This document shows positions 15,840-24,748 of a DNA stretch of 35,502 nt, in pieces. Source of the stretch: Alphaproteobacteria bacterium. Its GTDB lineage: Bacteria; Pseudomonadota; Alphaproteobacteria; Bin95. A program made the translations under genes and the position numbers. Within the stretch, counting starts at the first letter, position 1; each line of letters begins with the position of its first letter. The stretch covers positions 1 to 35,502 of the forward strand of contig JAJEAZ010000082.1 of assembly GCA_022824105.1 (NCBI GenBank). Direction: 5' to 3'. The notes below the pieces were generated by a model. That model saw nothing but the letters and a program-made list of their open reading frames with translations, searched no databases and had not been told where the DNA came from.

Positions 15840-18122
15840 TCAGTCGTCCCCGTCCGCCCCGTTCGCGTCCATCGCGGCCAGCAGCCTCGGCGGCGACATG
15901 GGCAGCTCGTACATCCTCGTGTCGACCGCCTGGTCGATGGCGTTGGCGATCGCGGCCATGGGCGGGCAGATATTCACCTCGCCCACGCCCTTGACGCCGT
16001 AGGGATGGCTCGGATTGGGGACCTCGACCAGGACCGCGTCGATCATCGGCAGGTCGGAGGCCACCGGCACCCGGTAGTCGAGGAAGCCCGCATTCTCCAG
16101 CCGGCCCTTGTCGTCGTAGATATATTCCTCGTTCAGCGCCCAGCCGATGCCCTGCACGACGCCGCCCTGAATCTGGCCCTCGACATAGGAGGGGTGGATC
16201 GCGCGGCCCACATCCTGGGCCGCGATGAAGCGCAGCACCTGGACATGACCGGTCTCGGGATCGACCTCGATATCGCAGAACTGGCTGGAGAAGCCCGGCG
16301 CCTGGGCGCCGGCATTGGTGGTGCCGGCCGCGCCGATCGGCCCGCCCGTCAGCGCCCGCTTGGCCGCGAGCTCGCCGATGGTGAGCGGCTCGAAATCGCC
16401 GACATTGGCGCCGGCGGGATGGGCGGCGCCGTCCCGCCATTCGACGGCGTCCACATCGACGTCCCAGATCATCGCGGCGCGCTGGCGCAAATCGTCGATC
16501 ACCTTGTTGCAGGCCTGGTGGACGGCGATGCCGGTCGCGAAGGTCACGCGGCTGCCGCCGGTGACATGCGTGTAGCCGACCGACGCCGTGTCGGAGACGA
16601 CGCAGCGCACCTTGTCGTAATCGACGCCGAAAGTCTCCGCCGCCATCAGCGCCATGCTGGCGCGCGAGCCGCCGACATCGACGCTGCCGCTGCCGACGAT
16701 CACCGTGCCGTCGTCATTGACATGGACGGTGGCGCTCGATTCGCCGCCGCCGTTGAACCAGAAGCCCGAGGCGACGCCGCGGCCCTGGTTCGGGCCGATG
16801 GGCTTCTTGTAGTCGGGATGGGCCATGAGCGCTTCCAGCGTCTCGACATAGCCGTCATGGCTGAGCTTCGGCCCATAGACCATCTGGGTGCCCTGGCGGG
16901 CGGCATTCTTCAGGCGGAATTCCACCGGGTCCATGCCGGTCTTCTTGGCCAGCATGTCGAGGACGCTCTCGACCCCGAAGGCCGAGATCGGCGAGCCGGG
17001 CGCGCGGTAGGCCGCCGCCTTCGGGCGGTTGCACACCACGTCATAGCCGACCGTGCGCGCATTCTCGATGTCGTAGGGCGCGAAGGCGCACATGCAGGCG
17101 TTCATCACCGGCGAGCCGGGGAAGGCGCCCGCCTGGAAGTTGAAGGTGGCGTCGGCGGCGGTAATCTTGCCGTCATCGGTGCAGCCGATCTTGACGCTCA
17201 TCGAGGCGCCGGAAGTCGGCCCGGTCGCCTTGAAGACCTCCTCGCGCGTCATCTGCATGCGCACCGGCTGGCTGCATTTCCGCGACAGCGCGGCCGCCAG
17301 CGGCTCCAGATAGACGATGGTCTTGCCGCCGAAGCCGCCGCCGATCTCCAGCGCCGTCGCGCGGATGTCGCCGGGGCTGATGCCGAGCAGCTTGGCGGTC
17401 ATGGCGCGGACCACGAAATGGCCCTGGCTCGACGACCAGATCTCGCCCTGCCCGTCGGCGTCGAAGCGCGCCATGCAGGCATGGGTCTCGATATAGCCCT
17501 GGTGGACGGGCGCGGTCTTGAAGCTCTTCTCGACGATGTGATCGGCCGCGGCGAAGCCGGCCTCGAGGTCGCCGATGCCGAACTCCAGCCGCTTCGAGAT
17601 ATTGGACGGCTTGTCGGGCGCCGGCTCGACGCCGCGCGTGGTCATGTCCTCGAACAGGAGCGGCGCATCCGGCTTCATCGCCTCGTCGACATCGATCACA
17701 TGCGGAAGCACCTCGTAATCGACCTCGATGAGCGAGAGCGCCTCTTCGGCGACCGCGGCGCTCGGCGCAGCGACGGCGGCGACCGCATGGCCCTCATAGA
17801 GCACCTTTTCGCGCGCCATGATGTTGCGGGTGATGTGCCAGAAATTCTGCGCCACCCGCTCCGGGCCGATATAGGCGAAGGGGTGGTCCGGGAAGTCGGC
17901 GGAGGTGACCACCGCCCTGACGCCGGGCAGGGCCTCGGCCTTCGAGGTGTCGATGCCCCGGATGCGCGCATGGGCGTGGGGGCTGCGCAGCACCTTGCCG
18001 ATCAGCTCGCCGGGCAGCCGGTAATCGGCGCCGTACTGGGCGCGGCCGGTGACTTTCGGCACGCCGTCCGGACGGACGGGGCGGGTGCCAACCCACTTGA
18101 ACTCTTTCGCTTCGGCGCTCAT
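15840..18122 (-). CDS. Xanthine-dehydrogenase-family molybdopterin-binding subunit
   Basis: 760 residues from the ATG at 18122, which has GGAG about nine bases upstream. The N-terminal a/b-hammerhead domain (about 15-140; GRAQYGADYRLPGELIGKVL) is followed by the two molybdopterin-binding domains. Motifs are GGGFGGK (261-267), AYRAPGSP (371-378) and GVGE with the catalytic base E715. The size fits the separate large subunit of three-subunit hydroxylases such as CO dehydrogenase or 4-hydroxybenzoyl-CoA reductase. The FAD-binding and 2Fe-2S subunits normally encoded alongside are not in this window on either side. Probably it hydroxylates a heterocycle or aldehyde in the cytoplasm and is the first gene of a five-gene run. 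Substrate unknown. Confidence 0.9.
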   Translation of the reverse strand: MSAEAKEFKWVGTRPVRPDGVPKVTGRAQYGADYRLPGELIGKVLRSPHAHARIRGIDTSKAEALPGVRAVVTSADFPDHPFAYIGPERVAQNFWHITRNIMAREKVLYEGHAVAAVAAPSAAVAEEALSLIEVDYEVLPHVIDVDEAMKPDAPLLFEDMTTRGVEPAPDKPSNISKRLEFGIGDLEAGFAAADHIVEKSFKTAPVHQGYIETHACMARFDADGQGEIWSSSQGHFVVRAMTAKLLGISPGDIRATALEIGGGFGGKTIVYLEPLAAALSRKCSQPVRMQMTREEVFKATGPTSGASMSVKIGCTDDGKITAADATFNFQAGAFPGSPVMNACMCAFAPYDIENARTVGYDVVCNRPKAAAYRAPGSPISAFGVESVLDMLAKKTGMDPVEFRLKNAARQGTQMVYGPKLSHDGYVETLEALMAHPDYKKPIGPNQGRGVASGFWFNGGGESSATVHVNDDGTVIVGSGSVDVGGSRASMALMAAETFGVDYDKVRCVVSDTASVGYTHVTGGSRVTFATGIAVHQACNKVIDDLRQRAAMIWDVDVDAVEWRDGAAHPAGANVGDFEPLTIGELAAKRALTGGPIGAAGTTNAGAQAPGFSSQFCDIEVDPETGHVQVLRFIAAQDVGRAIHPSYVEGQIQGGVVQGIGWALNEEYIYDDKGRLENAGFLDYRVPVASDLPMIDAVLVEVPNPSHPYGVKGVGEVNICPPMAAIANAIDQAVDTRMYELPMSPPRLLAAMDANGADGDD

Positions 18123-18235
18123 CCACAGGGTCTCCAGAATCGGGGCGTAACGGTCGCGCCTATGCAAGCCCATCCGGCGGCCGCGCGCAAGTGCGCCGGC
18201 GCACGCAGGCTGGCCCGCGACGGCTTCGACATCGC

Positions 18236-18730
18236 TTACGGTTCACGCCATCCGGTCGAAAAATCGAGCCTGCGCAAGAACTCGAAAGTGTTGTATGAGG
18301 GCACGCCGAGATCCCGACAAACATCGGGAATATGACGATTTGCCCGCGTCCTTTTCGGCCGTGACGCCTCGGTCGTGACCACGCATCGTCGGCCCGGAAC
18401 GGCAAGGGCATGTGCAACAAGAAAGGGATCGCGTCCCATCTTGGCGATTTCCTCATCGGTTAAGTCGTCAGCGTATCCCTGCTGAATTACCTTGCGAACC
18501 AAGTCCGGACGTGTGGACTCTTGCAACAAAAAATGTTGTCTGCATGCCTTCAGAAAGTCCGACAGAGGATCACCACCTTCGATCAATTCCTCATATATTT
18601 CCAAAGGCACTTTTGCGTTTTCCTGTTCCGCCATATGGGTAAGCCAAGACCAGAATTCGGGTACGCGAGCAATGGGGTAATAGTCCCGGTTTGCATCTAT
18701 GAGGACGTTAGCATCGAGAAGATACAGCAA
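18236..18730 (-). CDS. DUF4411 PIN-domain protein (likely toxin)
   Basis: 164 residues. The N-terminus LYLLDANVLIDANRDYYP is the conserved opening of the DUF4411 branch of PIN nucleases, with the first metal-binding Asp at residue 6; further acidic positions occur in IYEELIEG and in GRDPFLVAHA. The start is taken as the TTG at 18730, with AGAGG nine bases upstream; no ATG exists between it and an upstream in-frame stop. It follows the XRE/ImmA gene by 11 bp. DUF4411 proteins are commonly paired with exactly such regulators, so a toxin-antitoxin-like module is the best reading. Base composition is lower in GC than the surroundings, suggesting acquisition. Confidence 0.8.
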   Translation of the reverse strand: MLYLLDANVLIDANRDYYPIARVPEFWSWLTHMAEQENAKVPLEIYEELIEGGDPLSDFLKACRQHFLLQESTRPDLVRKVIQQGYADDLTDEEIAKMGRDPFLVAHALAVPGRRCVVTTEASRPKRTRANRHIPDVCRDLGVPSYNTFEFLRRLDFSTGWREP

Positions 18731-18741
18731 TACCGGGGCCT

Positions 18742-19935
18742 CTATATCGCTCTTCCTGCTTCAACCAATGCCTGAACATTCTTAGGACTTACACCAAGCA
18801 TAGTCGCAGCCTTGGATGTCGTCAGCGCCCTTGCATCCAGCATGCGCCGAGCAAGGTCGATCATTGCGTTTCCAATACGATGCCGTCTTACGGTGTAATA
18901 GGTAGGGCCTCCCTCTTGTTCCTTTGCTCGCGCGCGCTGGGTGGCGCGCATTCTGTGCCACTGCGAACGAAATCTTCTGGACAATTCAGCATAGGTTTCC
19001 CGCTCGATGACACCGGATCGCAAGATAGCGTAAGCGACCATACTGCGGCTCAGGTGGCGCGGCCCGGCGAACGAAGCGATAACTTCCTCAATGAGCTCCA
19101 ATCCTGCCGTTGGGTCGATGTGGAGTTGCTCCAAGTCTGTCGCGGGCAGCAGAAACGCGCTTGCGACATCGTTGCAGAACCTCTCGGTTCGACTTTCGGC
19201 TCGAAAACTGCTGACGCCGGTTTGCCCCAAGAGCAGATGCGCCATTTCGTGCAGCAATGTGAAAGACCATGCCGATGGGCTGTCCCGGTCATTGATAACC
19301 ACAAACGGCACAATATCGTCCGCTATTGCAAACCCTCGAAACGTTTCCACTTCGATAGCGGTATGATGGCTGCCCAGATCGCCCTTGAGCATTACAAAAA
19401 CGCCGGCGGCTTCGGCATGTTCGCGCAATAGCGCGAATGCAGCCCTGGCATTTCGCTGAGCGCGATAGTCTCGGTGATCGATTCCGAGCAGCCGCTCCAG
19501 CGACTCAACAGCCGCCGCGCGTCCGTCGGCGATTGTCCGGGCGCCAACGAACGGTGCCGGCTCCGTTTCCTCTTCTTCCTCCAGCAGACATCGCACCATG
19601 CTCTGGCGAGCCCTGACATCCCGAAGAAGTGCGTCCAAGAGGGCTTCTCCCGCGATGGAGCGGTCGCCGGGCAGGGAGCGGAAATCGGCGCCCCGGTCTG
19701 CCTTCCGTGGCGGGGACCGGAGGTAGAATGTGAGAAGCGGACGTCGATACTGTTTCGCCATCTTGATTAGAAGGGGCCGTGTCGGCTCGTTCTCGCCAGC
19801 TTCGAGAGCAGCCAGCCGGTCGACTGCCGCCATACCCCGTGCATTGCGAATGCCGAGCTTGCGCACCGCTTCCTCGCGCGTCAGACCGGCGGTTTGCCGG
19901 GCCCACGTCAGTATCTCAGGGTTCACTTCTGTCAT
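18742..19935 (-). CDS. XRE-family HTH plus ImmA/IrrE-type zinc peptidase
   Basis: 397 residues from the ATG at 19935 (MTEVNPEILTWARQTAG); a GTG two codons upstream is possible. The N-terminal XRE helix-turn-helix occupies about residues 5-75. The middle holds an ImmA/IrrE (COG2856) metalloprotease domain with HEMAH (229-233) and the downstream E251-x-x-C-N motif that supplies the third zinc ligand. The C-terminus carries a second small helical, HTH-like segment (SKAATMLGVSPKNVQALVE). Such proteins act as DNA-binding regulators or antitoxins, sometimes cleaving a repressor. It is the upstream gene of the DUF4411 pair and is divergent from the TauD-like gene across 127 bp. Confidence 0.85.
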   Translation of the reverse strand: MTEVNPEILTWARQTAGLTREEAVRKLGIRNARGMAAVDRLAALEAGENEPTRPLLIKMAKQYRRPLLTFYLRSPPRKADRGADFRSLPGDRSIAGEALLDALLRDVRARQSMVRCLLEEEEETEPAPFVGARTIADGRAAAVESLERLLGIDHRDYRAQRNARAAFALLREHAEAAGVFVMLKGDLGSHHTAIEVETFRGFAIADDIVPFVVINDRDSPSAWSFTLLHEMAHLLLGQTGVSSFRAESRTERFCNDVASAFLLPATDLEQLHIDPTAGLELIEEVIASFAGPRHLSRSMVAYAILRSGVIERETYAELSRRFRSQWHRMRATQRARAKEQEGGPTYYTVRRHRIGNAMIDLARRMLDARALTTSKAATMLGVSPKNVQALVEAGRAI

Positions 19936-20062
19936 GGCCACGGACGCATCCTATCTCCATCGACAACGAACGGCGAGGCGGCACCGCGGACTTGCTCCGG
20001 TCCGGTAATTCGGCAAGCTGGCGGCAGGTGACCGTTTTCTTGCACCGGGGAGGCCGCCGGCG

Positions 20063-20911
20063 TTGCAGATCGTTCCGTTCGATGCCCCGCTTGGCGCAGA
20101 GATGCGCGGGCTGGACGCCTCGCAGCCGGTCGACGCGGCGGATGCGGCGGCGCTCCGCCGCGCGCTCGACGAACATCTCGTGCTGCTCGCGCGCGGCCAG
20201 CGGCTGGACGACCCGGCGCTGATGGCCTTCTCCCGCGTCTTCGGCGCGCTCGACCCGCCGGGGCCGAATCCCTATGGCGCGCCCTTCCTGCCCGAGTTCC
20301 CGGAGATCAATGTCATCTCCAATGTGGTCGAGAACGGCCGCCCCATCGGCAATCTGGGCGCGGGCGAGGCGGTCTGGCATGCGGACATGACCTATGTCGA
20401 AAAGCCGCCCAAGGCCGCGCTCCTCTACGCGCTGGAGGCGCCGGAAGGCGAGGGCGACACATATTTCGCCAACCAGTTCGCCGCATGGGCGGCGCTTCCC
20501 GGTGAGGACAAGGCGCGGATCGAGGGTCTCCGCTGCGTCCATGACAGCGCGCATAACAGCGCCGGCATGCTGCGGCGGGGCTATCGGGAGACCGCAGACC
20601 CGCGCGAGACGCCGGGCGCGCGCCAGCCGCTGGTGCGCACCGACCCGGCGACGGGCGAGCGGGCGCTCTTCCTCGGCCGGCGGCCCCATGCCTGGGTCGT
20701 CGGGCTTGAGGTCGAGGAGAGCGATGCGCTGCTGGACCGCCTCTGGGCCCACGCTTCCGACCCGCGCTTCGTCTGGCGCCACCGCTGGCGGCCGGGCGAC
20801 CTGCTTGTCTGGAACAATCTGGGCGTGCTCCACCGCCGCGACGCCTTCGACGCCAAGGCCCGCCGGATCATGCACCGCACCCAGATCCGGGGCGAGCGGG
20901 AGATCGCCTGA
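20063..20911 (+). CDS. TauD/TfdA-family Fe(II)/2-oxoglutarate dioxygenase
   Basis: 282 residues from a TTG at 20063, chosen because GGGGAGG (20047-20053) lies nine bases upstream. The metal-binding facial triad is visible: H106 and D108 in WHADMTY, and H257 in LGVLHRRDAF. Arg residues for 2-oxoglutarate follow (R268 and R272 region, RRIMHRTQIRG). The family hydroxylates small acids, sulfonates, aryloxy acids and similar compounds using O2 and 2-oxoglutarate. It is four bases ahead of the ATP12 gene, so the two are transcribed together. The substrate cannot be deduced. Confidence 0.88.
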   Translation: MQIVPFDAPLGAEMRGLDASQPVDAADAAALRRALDEHLVLLARGQRLDDPALMAFSRVFGALDPPGPNPYGAPFLPEFPEINVISNVVENGRPIGNLGAGEAVWHADMTYVEKPPKAALLYALEAPEGEGDTYFANQFAAWAALPGEDKARIEGLRCVHDSAHNSAGMLRRGYRETADPRETPGARQPLVRTDPATGERALFLGRRPHAWVVGLEVEESDALLDRLWAHASDPRFVWRHRWRPGDLLVWNNLGVLHRRDAFDAKARRIMHRTQIRGEREIA

Positions 20912-20915
20912 GGCC

Positions 20916-21608
20916 ATGAAACGGTTCTACGAGCACGCGGAGGCGGTGCCGCTCGACGCGGGCGGCTACGGCGTCGCGCTGGACGGCCGCCGGGTGCGCA
21001 CGCCGGCGGGCCGGCCGTTTGCGCTGCCGAGCCGAGGGCTGGCGGCGGCGGTGGCGGGCGAGTGGGCCGCACAGGGCAAGACGGTGCAGCCCGGGACGAT
21101 GGCGATGATGACTCTGTCCGCAACCGCGCTCGACCGGGTCGCGCCGCGCATGCGCGAGGTCGCCGCCGAGATCGCGCGCTACGGCGAGACCGACCTGCTC
21201 TGCTACCGGGATTCCGGCGGTAGCGATCTTGCCCGGCGCCAGAACGCGGCCTGGCAGCCGGTGCTCGACTGGCTGGCCGAGACCCACGGCGTGCGCCTCA
21301 CGCCGGTCGCGGGCGTGATGCCGGCCGCGCAGGACGGGACGGCGCTCGAAGCGCTCCGGCGCGCGGTGGACGCCCATGAGCCGTTCCGCCTGACGGCGCT
21401 GCACACGGCCGTTGCCGCCACCGGCTCCGCGGCGCTCGGCATGGCGCTCCTCGGCGGCCGGCTGGATGCCTGCCGGACATGGCGCTGTGCGCGCATCGAC
21501 GACGAGTGGCAGGCGGAGCGCTGGGGCGAGGAGGAGGAGGCGCGCAAGCGGGGCGCGGCGTTGAGGGACGAACTCGCCTCCGTGGAACGCTTCGCCGCGC
21601 TGCTATAG
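20916..21608 (+). CDS. ATP12-family F1-ATPase assembly chaperone
   Basis: 230 residues from the ATG at 20916. It matches the ATP12 family: an N-terminal [24 protein letters not shown]-type beta segment with [11 protein letters not shown], the [10 protein letters not shown] block, the [11 protein letters not shown] segment, [11 protein letters not shown] and a C-terminal helical part with [19 protein letters not shown]. In mitochondria ATP12 binds the alpha subunit of F1-ATPase before assembly; alphaproteobacterial homologues are assumed to do the same. The ATP synthase operon itself is not in the window. The gene sits between the dioxygenase and carboxyltransferase genes, a placement that probably reflects operon reshuffling rather than shared function. 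Confidence 0.88.
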   Translation: MKRFYEHAEAVPLDAGGYGVALDGRRVRTPAGRPFALPSRGLAAAVAGEWAAQGKTVQPGTMAMMTLSATALDRVAPRMREVAAEIARYGETDLLCYRDSGGSDLARRQNAAWQPVLDWLAETHGVRLTPVAGVMPAAQDGTALEALRRAVDAHEPFRLTALHTAVAATGSAALGMALLGGRLDACRTWRCARIDDEWQAERWGEEEEARKRGAALRDELASVERFAALL

Positions 21609-21643
21609 AGGCGGCGCTGCTTCAGACAAGGAGGCCCGAGGCC

Positions 21644-23176
21644 ATGACCGACATAATGGACATGCTGGAAGCCAAGCGCGCCCAGGCCCGCCTCGGCGGC
21701 GGGGAGAAGCGCATCGAGGCGCAGCACCGGCGCGGCAAGCTGACGGCGCGCGAACGCCTGGACGTGTTGCTCGACGAAGGCTCCTTCGAGGAATACGACA
21801 TGTTCGTGGAGCACCGCTGCGCCGATTTCGGCATGGAGGCACAGCGCATTCCGGGCGACGGCGTGGTCACCGGCCACGGCACCGTCAACGGGCGGCTGGT
21901 CTTCGTCTTCAGCCAGGACTTCACCGTGTTCGGCGGCTCGCTGTCCGAGACGCATGCCGAGAAGATCTGCAAGGTGATGGACCGGGCGATGAAGGTCGGC
22001 GCGCCGGTCGTCGGCCTCAACGACTCGGGCGGCGCGCGCATACAGGAGGGCGTGGCCTCGCTCGGCGGCTATGCCGAGGTGTTCCAGCGCAATGTGCTGG
22101 CCTCGGGCGTCGTGCCGCAGGTCTCGGTCATCATGGGCCCCTGCGCCGGCGGGGCGGTCTATTCGCCTGCGATGACGGATTTCATCTTCATGGTGGAGGA
22201 CACCTCCTTCATGTATGTCACCGGCCCGGACGTGGTGCGCACCGTGACCCACGAGACGGTGACGCATGAGGAGCTCGGCGGGGCCCGCACCCATGCCAGG
22301 CGCTCGGGCGTCGCCGACCTTGCGCTGGACAACGACATCGAGGCGCTGCTGCAGGTCCGGCGGTTCCTGGGCTTCCTGCCCTCCTCGAACCGCGAGGCGC
22401 CGCCGCTGCGCCCCACCGAAGACCCCGTCGACCGCCAGGAGCCCTCGCTCGACAGCCTGGTGCCGGACAACCCGAACAAGCCCTACGACATCAAGGAGCT
22501 GATCCGGAAGACGGCGGATGAGGGCGTCTTCTTCGAGCTCCAGCCGGACTGGGCGGCCAACATCGTCATCGGCTTCGCGCGCTATGGCGGCCAGCCGGTC
22601 GGGGTCGTCGCCAACCAGCCGAAGGTGCTGGCCGGCTGCCTCGACATCGACAGCGCGCGCAAGGGCGGGCGGTTCGTGCGCTTCTGCGACGCCTTCAACC
22701 TGCCCATCGTCACCTTCGTCGATGTGCCGGGTTTCCTTCCGGGCACCGTCCAGGAATATGGCGGCATCATCAAGCACGGCGCGAAGCTGCTGTTCGCCTA
22801 TGCCGAGGCGACGGTGCCGAAGGTCACGCTGATTACCCGCAAGGCCTATGGCGGCGCCTATGACGTGATGAGCTCGAAGCATCTGCGCGGCGACGTGAAC
22901 TATGCCTGGCCGCAGGCGGAAATCGCCGTGATGGGCGCCAAGGGCGCGGTCGAGATCATCTTCCGCCAGGACATCGGCGACGAGGAGAAGATCGCCGGGC
23001 GCACGGCGGAGTATGCGGAGAAGTTCGCCAACCCCTTCATCGCCTCGGCGCGCGGCTATATCGACGACGTGATCCGCCCCCGCAACACCCGCTTCCGCAT
23101 CTGCCGCTCGCTGGAGGTGCTGCGCAACAAGCGGTTGGAAAATCCCTGGAAGAAGCACGACAATATCCCGCTCTAG
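21644..23176 (+). CDS. Acyl-CoA carboxylase carboxyltransferase (beta) subunit, propionyl-CoA-carboxylase type
   Basis: 510 residues from the ATG at 21644, with AAGGAGG nine bases upstream. It has the two crotonase-like carboxyltransferase halves of the PccB family. The N-terminal half carries [40 protein letters not shown] and [12 protein letters not shown]. The C-terminal half carries [41 protein letters not shown] and [10 protein letters not shown]. It transfers CO2 from carboxybiotin to propionyl-CoA or a related acyl-CoA, in the cytoplasm. The biotin carboxylase/BCCP alpha subunit that must complement it is not in the window. It is followed by an acyl-CoA synthetase 23 bp downstream, suggesting that a carboxylic acid is activated and then carboxylated. 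Confidence 0.93.
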   Translation: MTDIMDMLEAKRAQARLGGGEKRIEAQHRRGKLTARERLDVLLDEGSFEEYDMFVEHRCADFGMEAQRIPGDGVVTGHGTVNGRLVFVFSQDFTVFGGSLSETHAEKICKVMDRAMKVGAPVVGLNDSGGARIQEGVASLGGYAEVFQRNVLASGVVPQVSVIMGPCAGGAVYSPAMTDFIFMVEDTSFMYVTGPDVVRTVTHETVTHEELGGARTHARRSGVADLALDNDIEALLQVRRFLGFLPSSNREAPPLRPTEDPVDRQEPSLDSLVPDNPNKPYDIKELIRKTADEGVFFELQPDWAANIVIGFARYGGQPVGVVANQPKVLAGCLDIDSARKGGRFVRFCDAFNLPIVTFVDVPGFLPGTVQEYGGIIKHGAKLLFAYAEATVPKVTLITRKAYGGAYDVMSSKHLRGDVNYAWPQAEIAVMGAKGAVEIIFRQDIGDEEKIAGRTAEYAEKFANPFIASARGYIDDVIRPRNTRFRICRSLEVLRNKRLENPWKKHDNIPL

Positions 23177-23199
23177 GGCGCTCGAGAGGGACGGCACGG

Positions 23200-24741
23200 A
23201 TGCAATTCGAGACCTTCGACTGGATCGCGCATAACGCCTCGCGGCGGCCGGAAAGCACCGCGCTGGTCGATCTCGCAAGCGGTCGCGAAATCGACTATGC
23301 GGAGATGGACCGGCGGGTCGGGAGTCTCGCGGGCTTCATGCGCGGCCGTCTGGGAATCGAGCCCGGCGACCGCGTGGCCCTGCTGGCGGAGAATTCCAGC
23401 GACTATCTGGAGATACAGTTCGCCTGCTTCCGCGCCGGCGCCGTGTTCGTGCCGCTCAACTGGCGGCTCACCGTGCCGGAGCTCAACTACATCGTCGGCG
23501 ACGCCGCGCCGAAGGCGATGATCCACGACCGGGGCTTCGCCGAGACGGCCGCGGCCGTGCAGGCGGAGACGGGCTTCCGGCACCGGCTGGAGACCGCCGC
23601 CGACGGCAGCCCGTCGGACTATGAAGCGGCGATAGAGGAGGGGCCCTGCGAGGCCGAAATGGTCCCGCAGCAGATGTCGGACCTCTCCACCATCATGTAC
23701 ACCTCGGGCACGACCGGCCTGCCCAAGGGCGCGCGCATCACCCACGGCATGACCTTCATCAACACGGTGAATATCGGCATCCCGCACCGTATCTCCGCCG
23801 ATTCGGTCACGCTCACCGTGCTGCCGCTGTTCCACACGGGTGGCCTCAACGCCTATGCCAATCCCGTGCTGCATGCGGGCGGCAAGGTGGTGGTCGCGCG
23901 GAGTTTCGACCCCGAGCAGTGCCTTGCCCTGCTGGCCGACCCGGAAGCCGGCATCACCAATTTCCTGGGCGTGCCGGCCAATTTCCAGTTCATGTCGCAG
24001 CTTCCGGCCTTCGAGCAGGCGGATTTCAGCCATGTCACCGTGTTCGGCGTCGGCGCCGCGCCCACGCCGCATGCGCTGATCGAGGTCTGGGCGGCGCGCG
24101 GCGGGCCGCTCGCCCAGGCCTACGGCATGACCGAGACCGCGCCGCTGGTGATGGCGCTCGACCCCGTGGACGCCACGCGCAAGATCGGCTCGGCCGGCAA
24201 GCCCGTGCTCTACACCCGCACGCGGGTGATGACCGAGGACGGCCGCGCGGCCGCGCCCGGCGAGCGGGGAGAGCTGCAGGTGGCCGGGCCGAATGTGACG
24301 CCCGGCTACTGGAACAAGCCGAAGGAAACCGCCGAGTCCTTCGACGGCGATTGGCTGAAGACGGGCGACGCCGTCTGGGTCGATGAGGAGGGCTACTACT
24401 ACATCGTGGACCGCTGGAAGGACATGTACATCTCCGGCGGCGAGAACGTCTATCCGGCGGAGGTGGAGAATGTGCTCTACCGGCTGGACGGCATCGGGGA
24501 GGCCGCGGTGATCGGCATGCCGGACGAGCGCTGGGGCGAGGTCGGCTGCGCGGTGGTCGTCCGCCGCGAGGGCGCGGCTCTGGAGCCGCAGCAGATCCTC
24601 GACCACTGCGCCGGCCAGCTCGCCCGCTTCAAGCAGCCCCGCCGCATCCTGTTCACCGACGCCCTTCCCCGCAACGCCACCGGCAAGGTCCTCAAACACG
24701 AACTCCGCCGCATGCTGGCGGAGGGGGAATTGGACGGGTAG
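23200..24741 (+). CDS. AMP-forming acyl-CoA synthetase
   Basis: 513 residues, with GAGAGGGA upstream of the ATG. Adenylate-forming enzyme motifs occur in order: P-loop-like YTSGTTGLPKG (167-177), the YGMTE motif (308-312), TGD in the LKTGDAVW region, DRWKDMYISGGENVYPAEVE at the hinge, and the catalytic Lys K496 in NATGK. The length and lack of extra domains fit a medium-chain or aryl/short-chain acyl-CoA ligase that forms an acyl-AMP and then the CoA thioester. It ends the plus-strand run and converges on the VKOR gene with only seven bases between stop codons. The acid it activates is not evident. Confidence 0.92.
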   Translation: MQFETFDWIAHNASRRPESTALVDLASGREIDYAEMDRRVGSLAGFMRGRLGIEPGDRVALLAENSSDYLEIQFACFRAGAVFVPLNWRLTVPELNYIVGDAAPKAMIHDRGFAETAAAVQAETGFRHRLETAADGSPSDYEAAIEEGPCEAEMVPQQMSDLSTIMYTSGTTGLPKGARITHGMTFINTVNIGIPHRISADSVTLTVLPLFHTGGLNAYANPVLHAGGKVVVARSFDPEQCLALLADPEAGITNFLGVPANFQFMSQLPAFEQADFSHVTVFGVGAAPTPHALIEVWAARGGPLAQAYGMTETAPLVMALDPVDATRKIGSAGKPVLYTRTRVMTEDGRAAAPGERGELQVAGPNVTPGYWNKPKETAESFDGDWLKTGDAVWVDEEGYYYIVDRWKDMYISGGENVYPAEVENVLYRLDGIGEAAVIGMPDERWGEVGCAVVVRREGAALEPQQILDHCAGQLARFKQPRRILFTDALPRNATGKVLKHELRRMLAEGELDG

Positions 24742-24748
24742 AAGCGGG

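Noticed and set aside
15471-18335. Plus-strand open frame of 954 codons
   Set aside because: It is antisense to the molybdenum hydroxylase and MoaD-like genes, which have clear motifs. The same applies to the open frames at 8645-11203 and 11790-13295.
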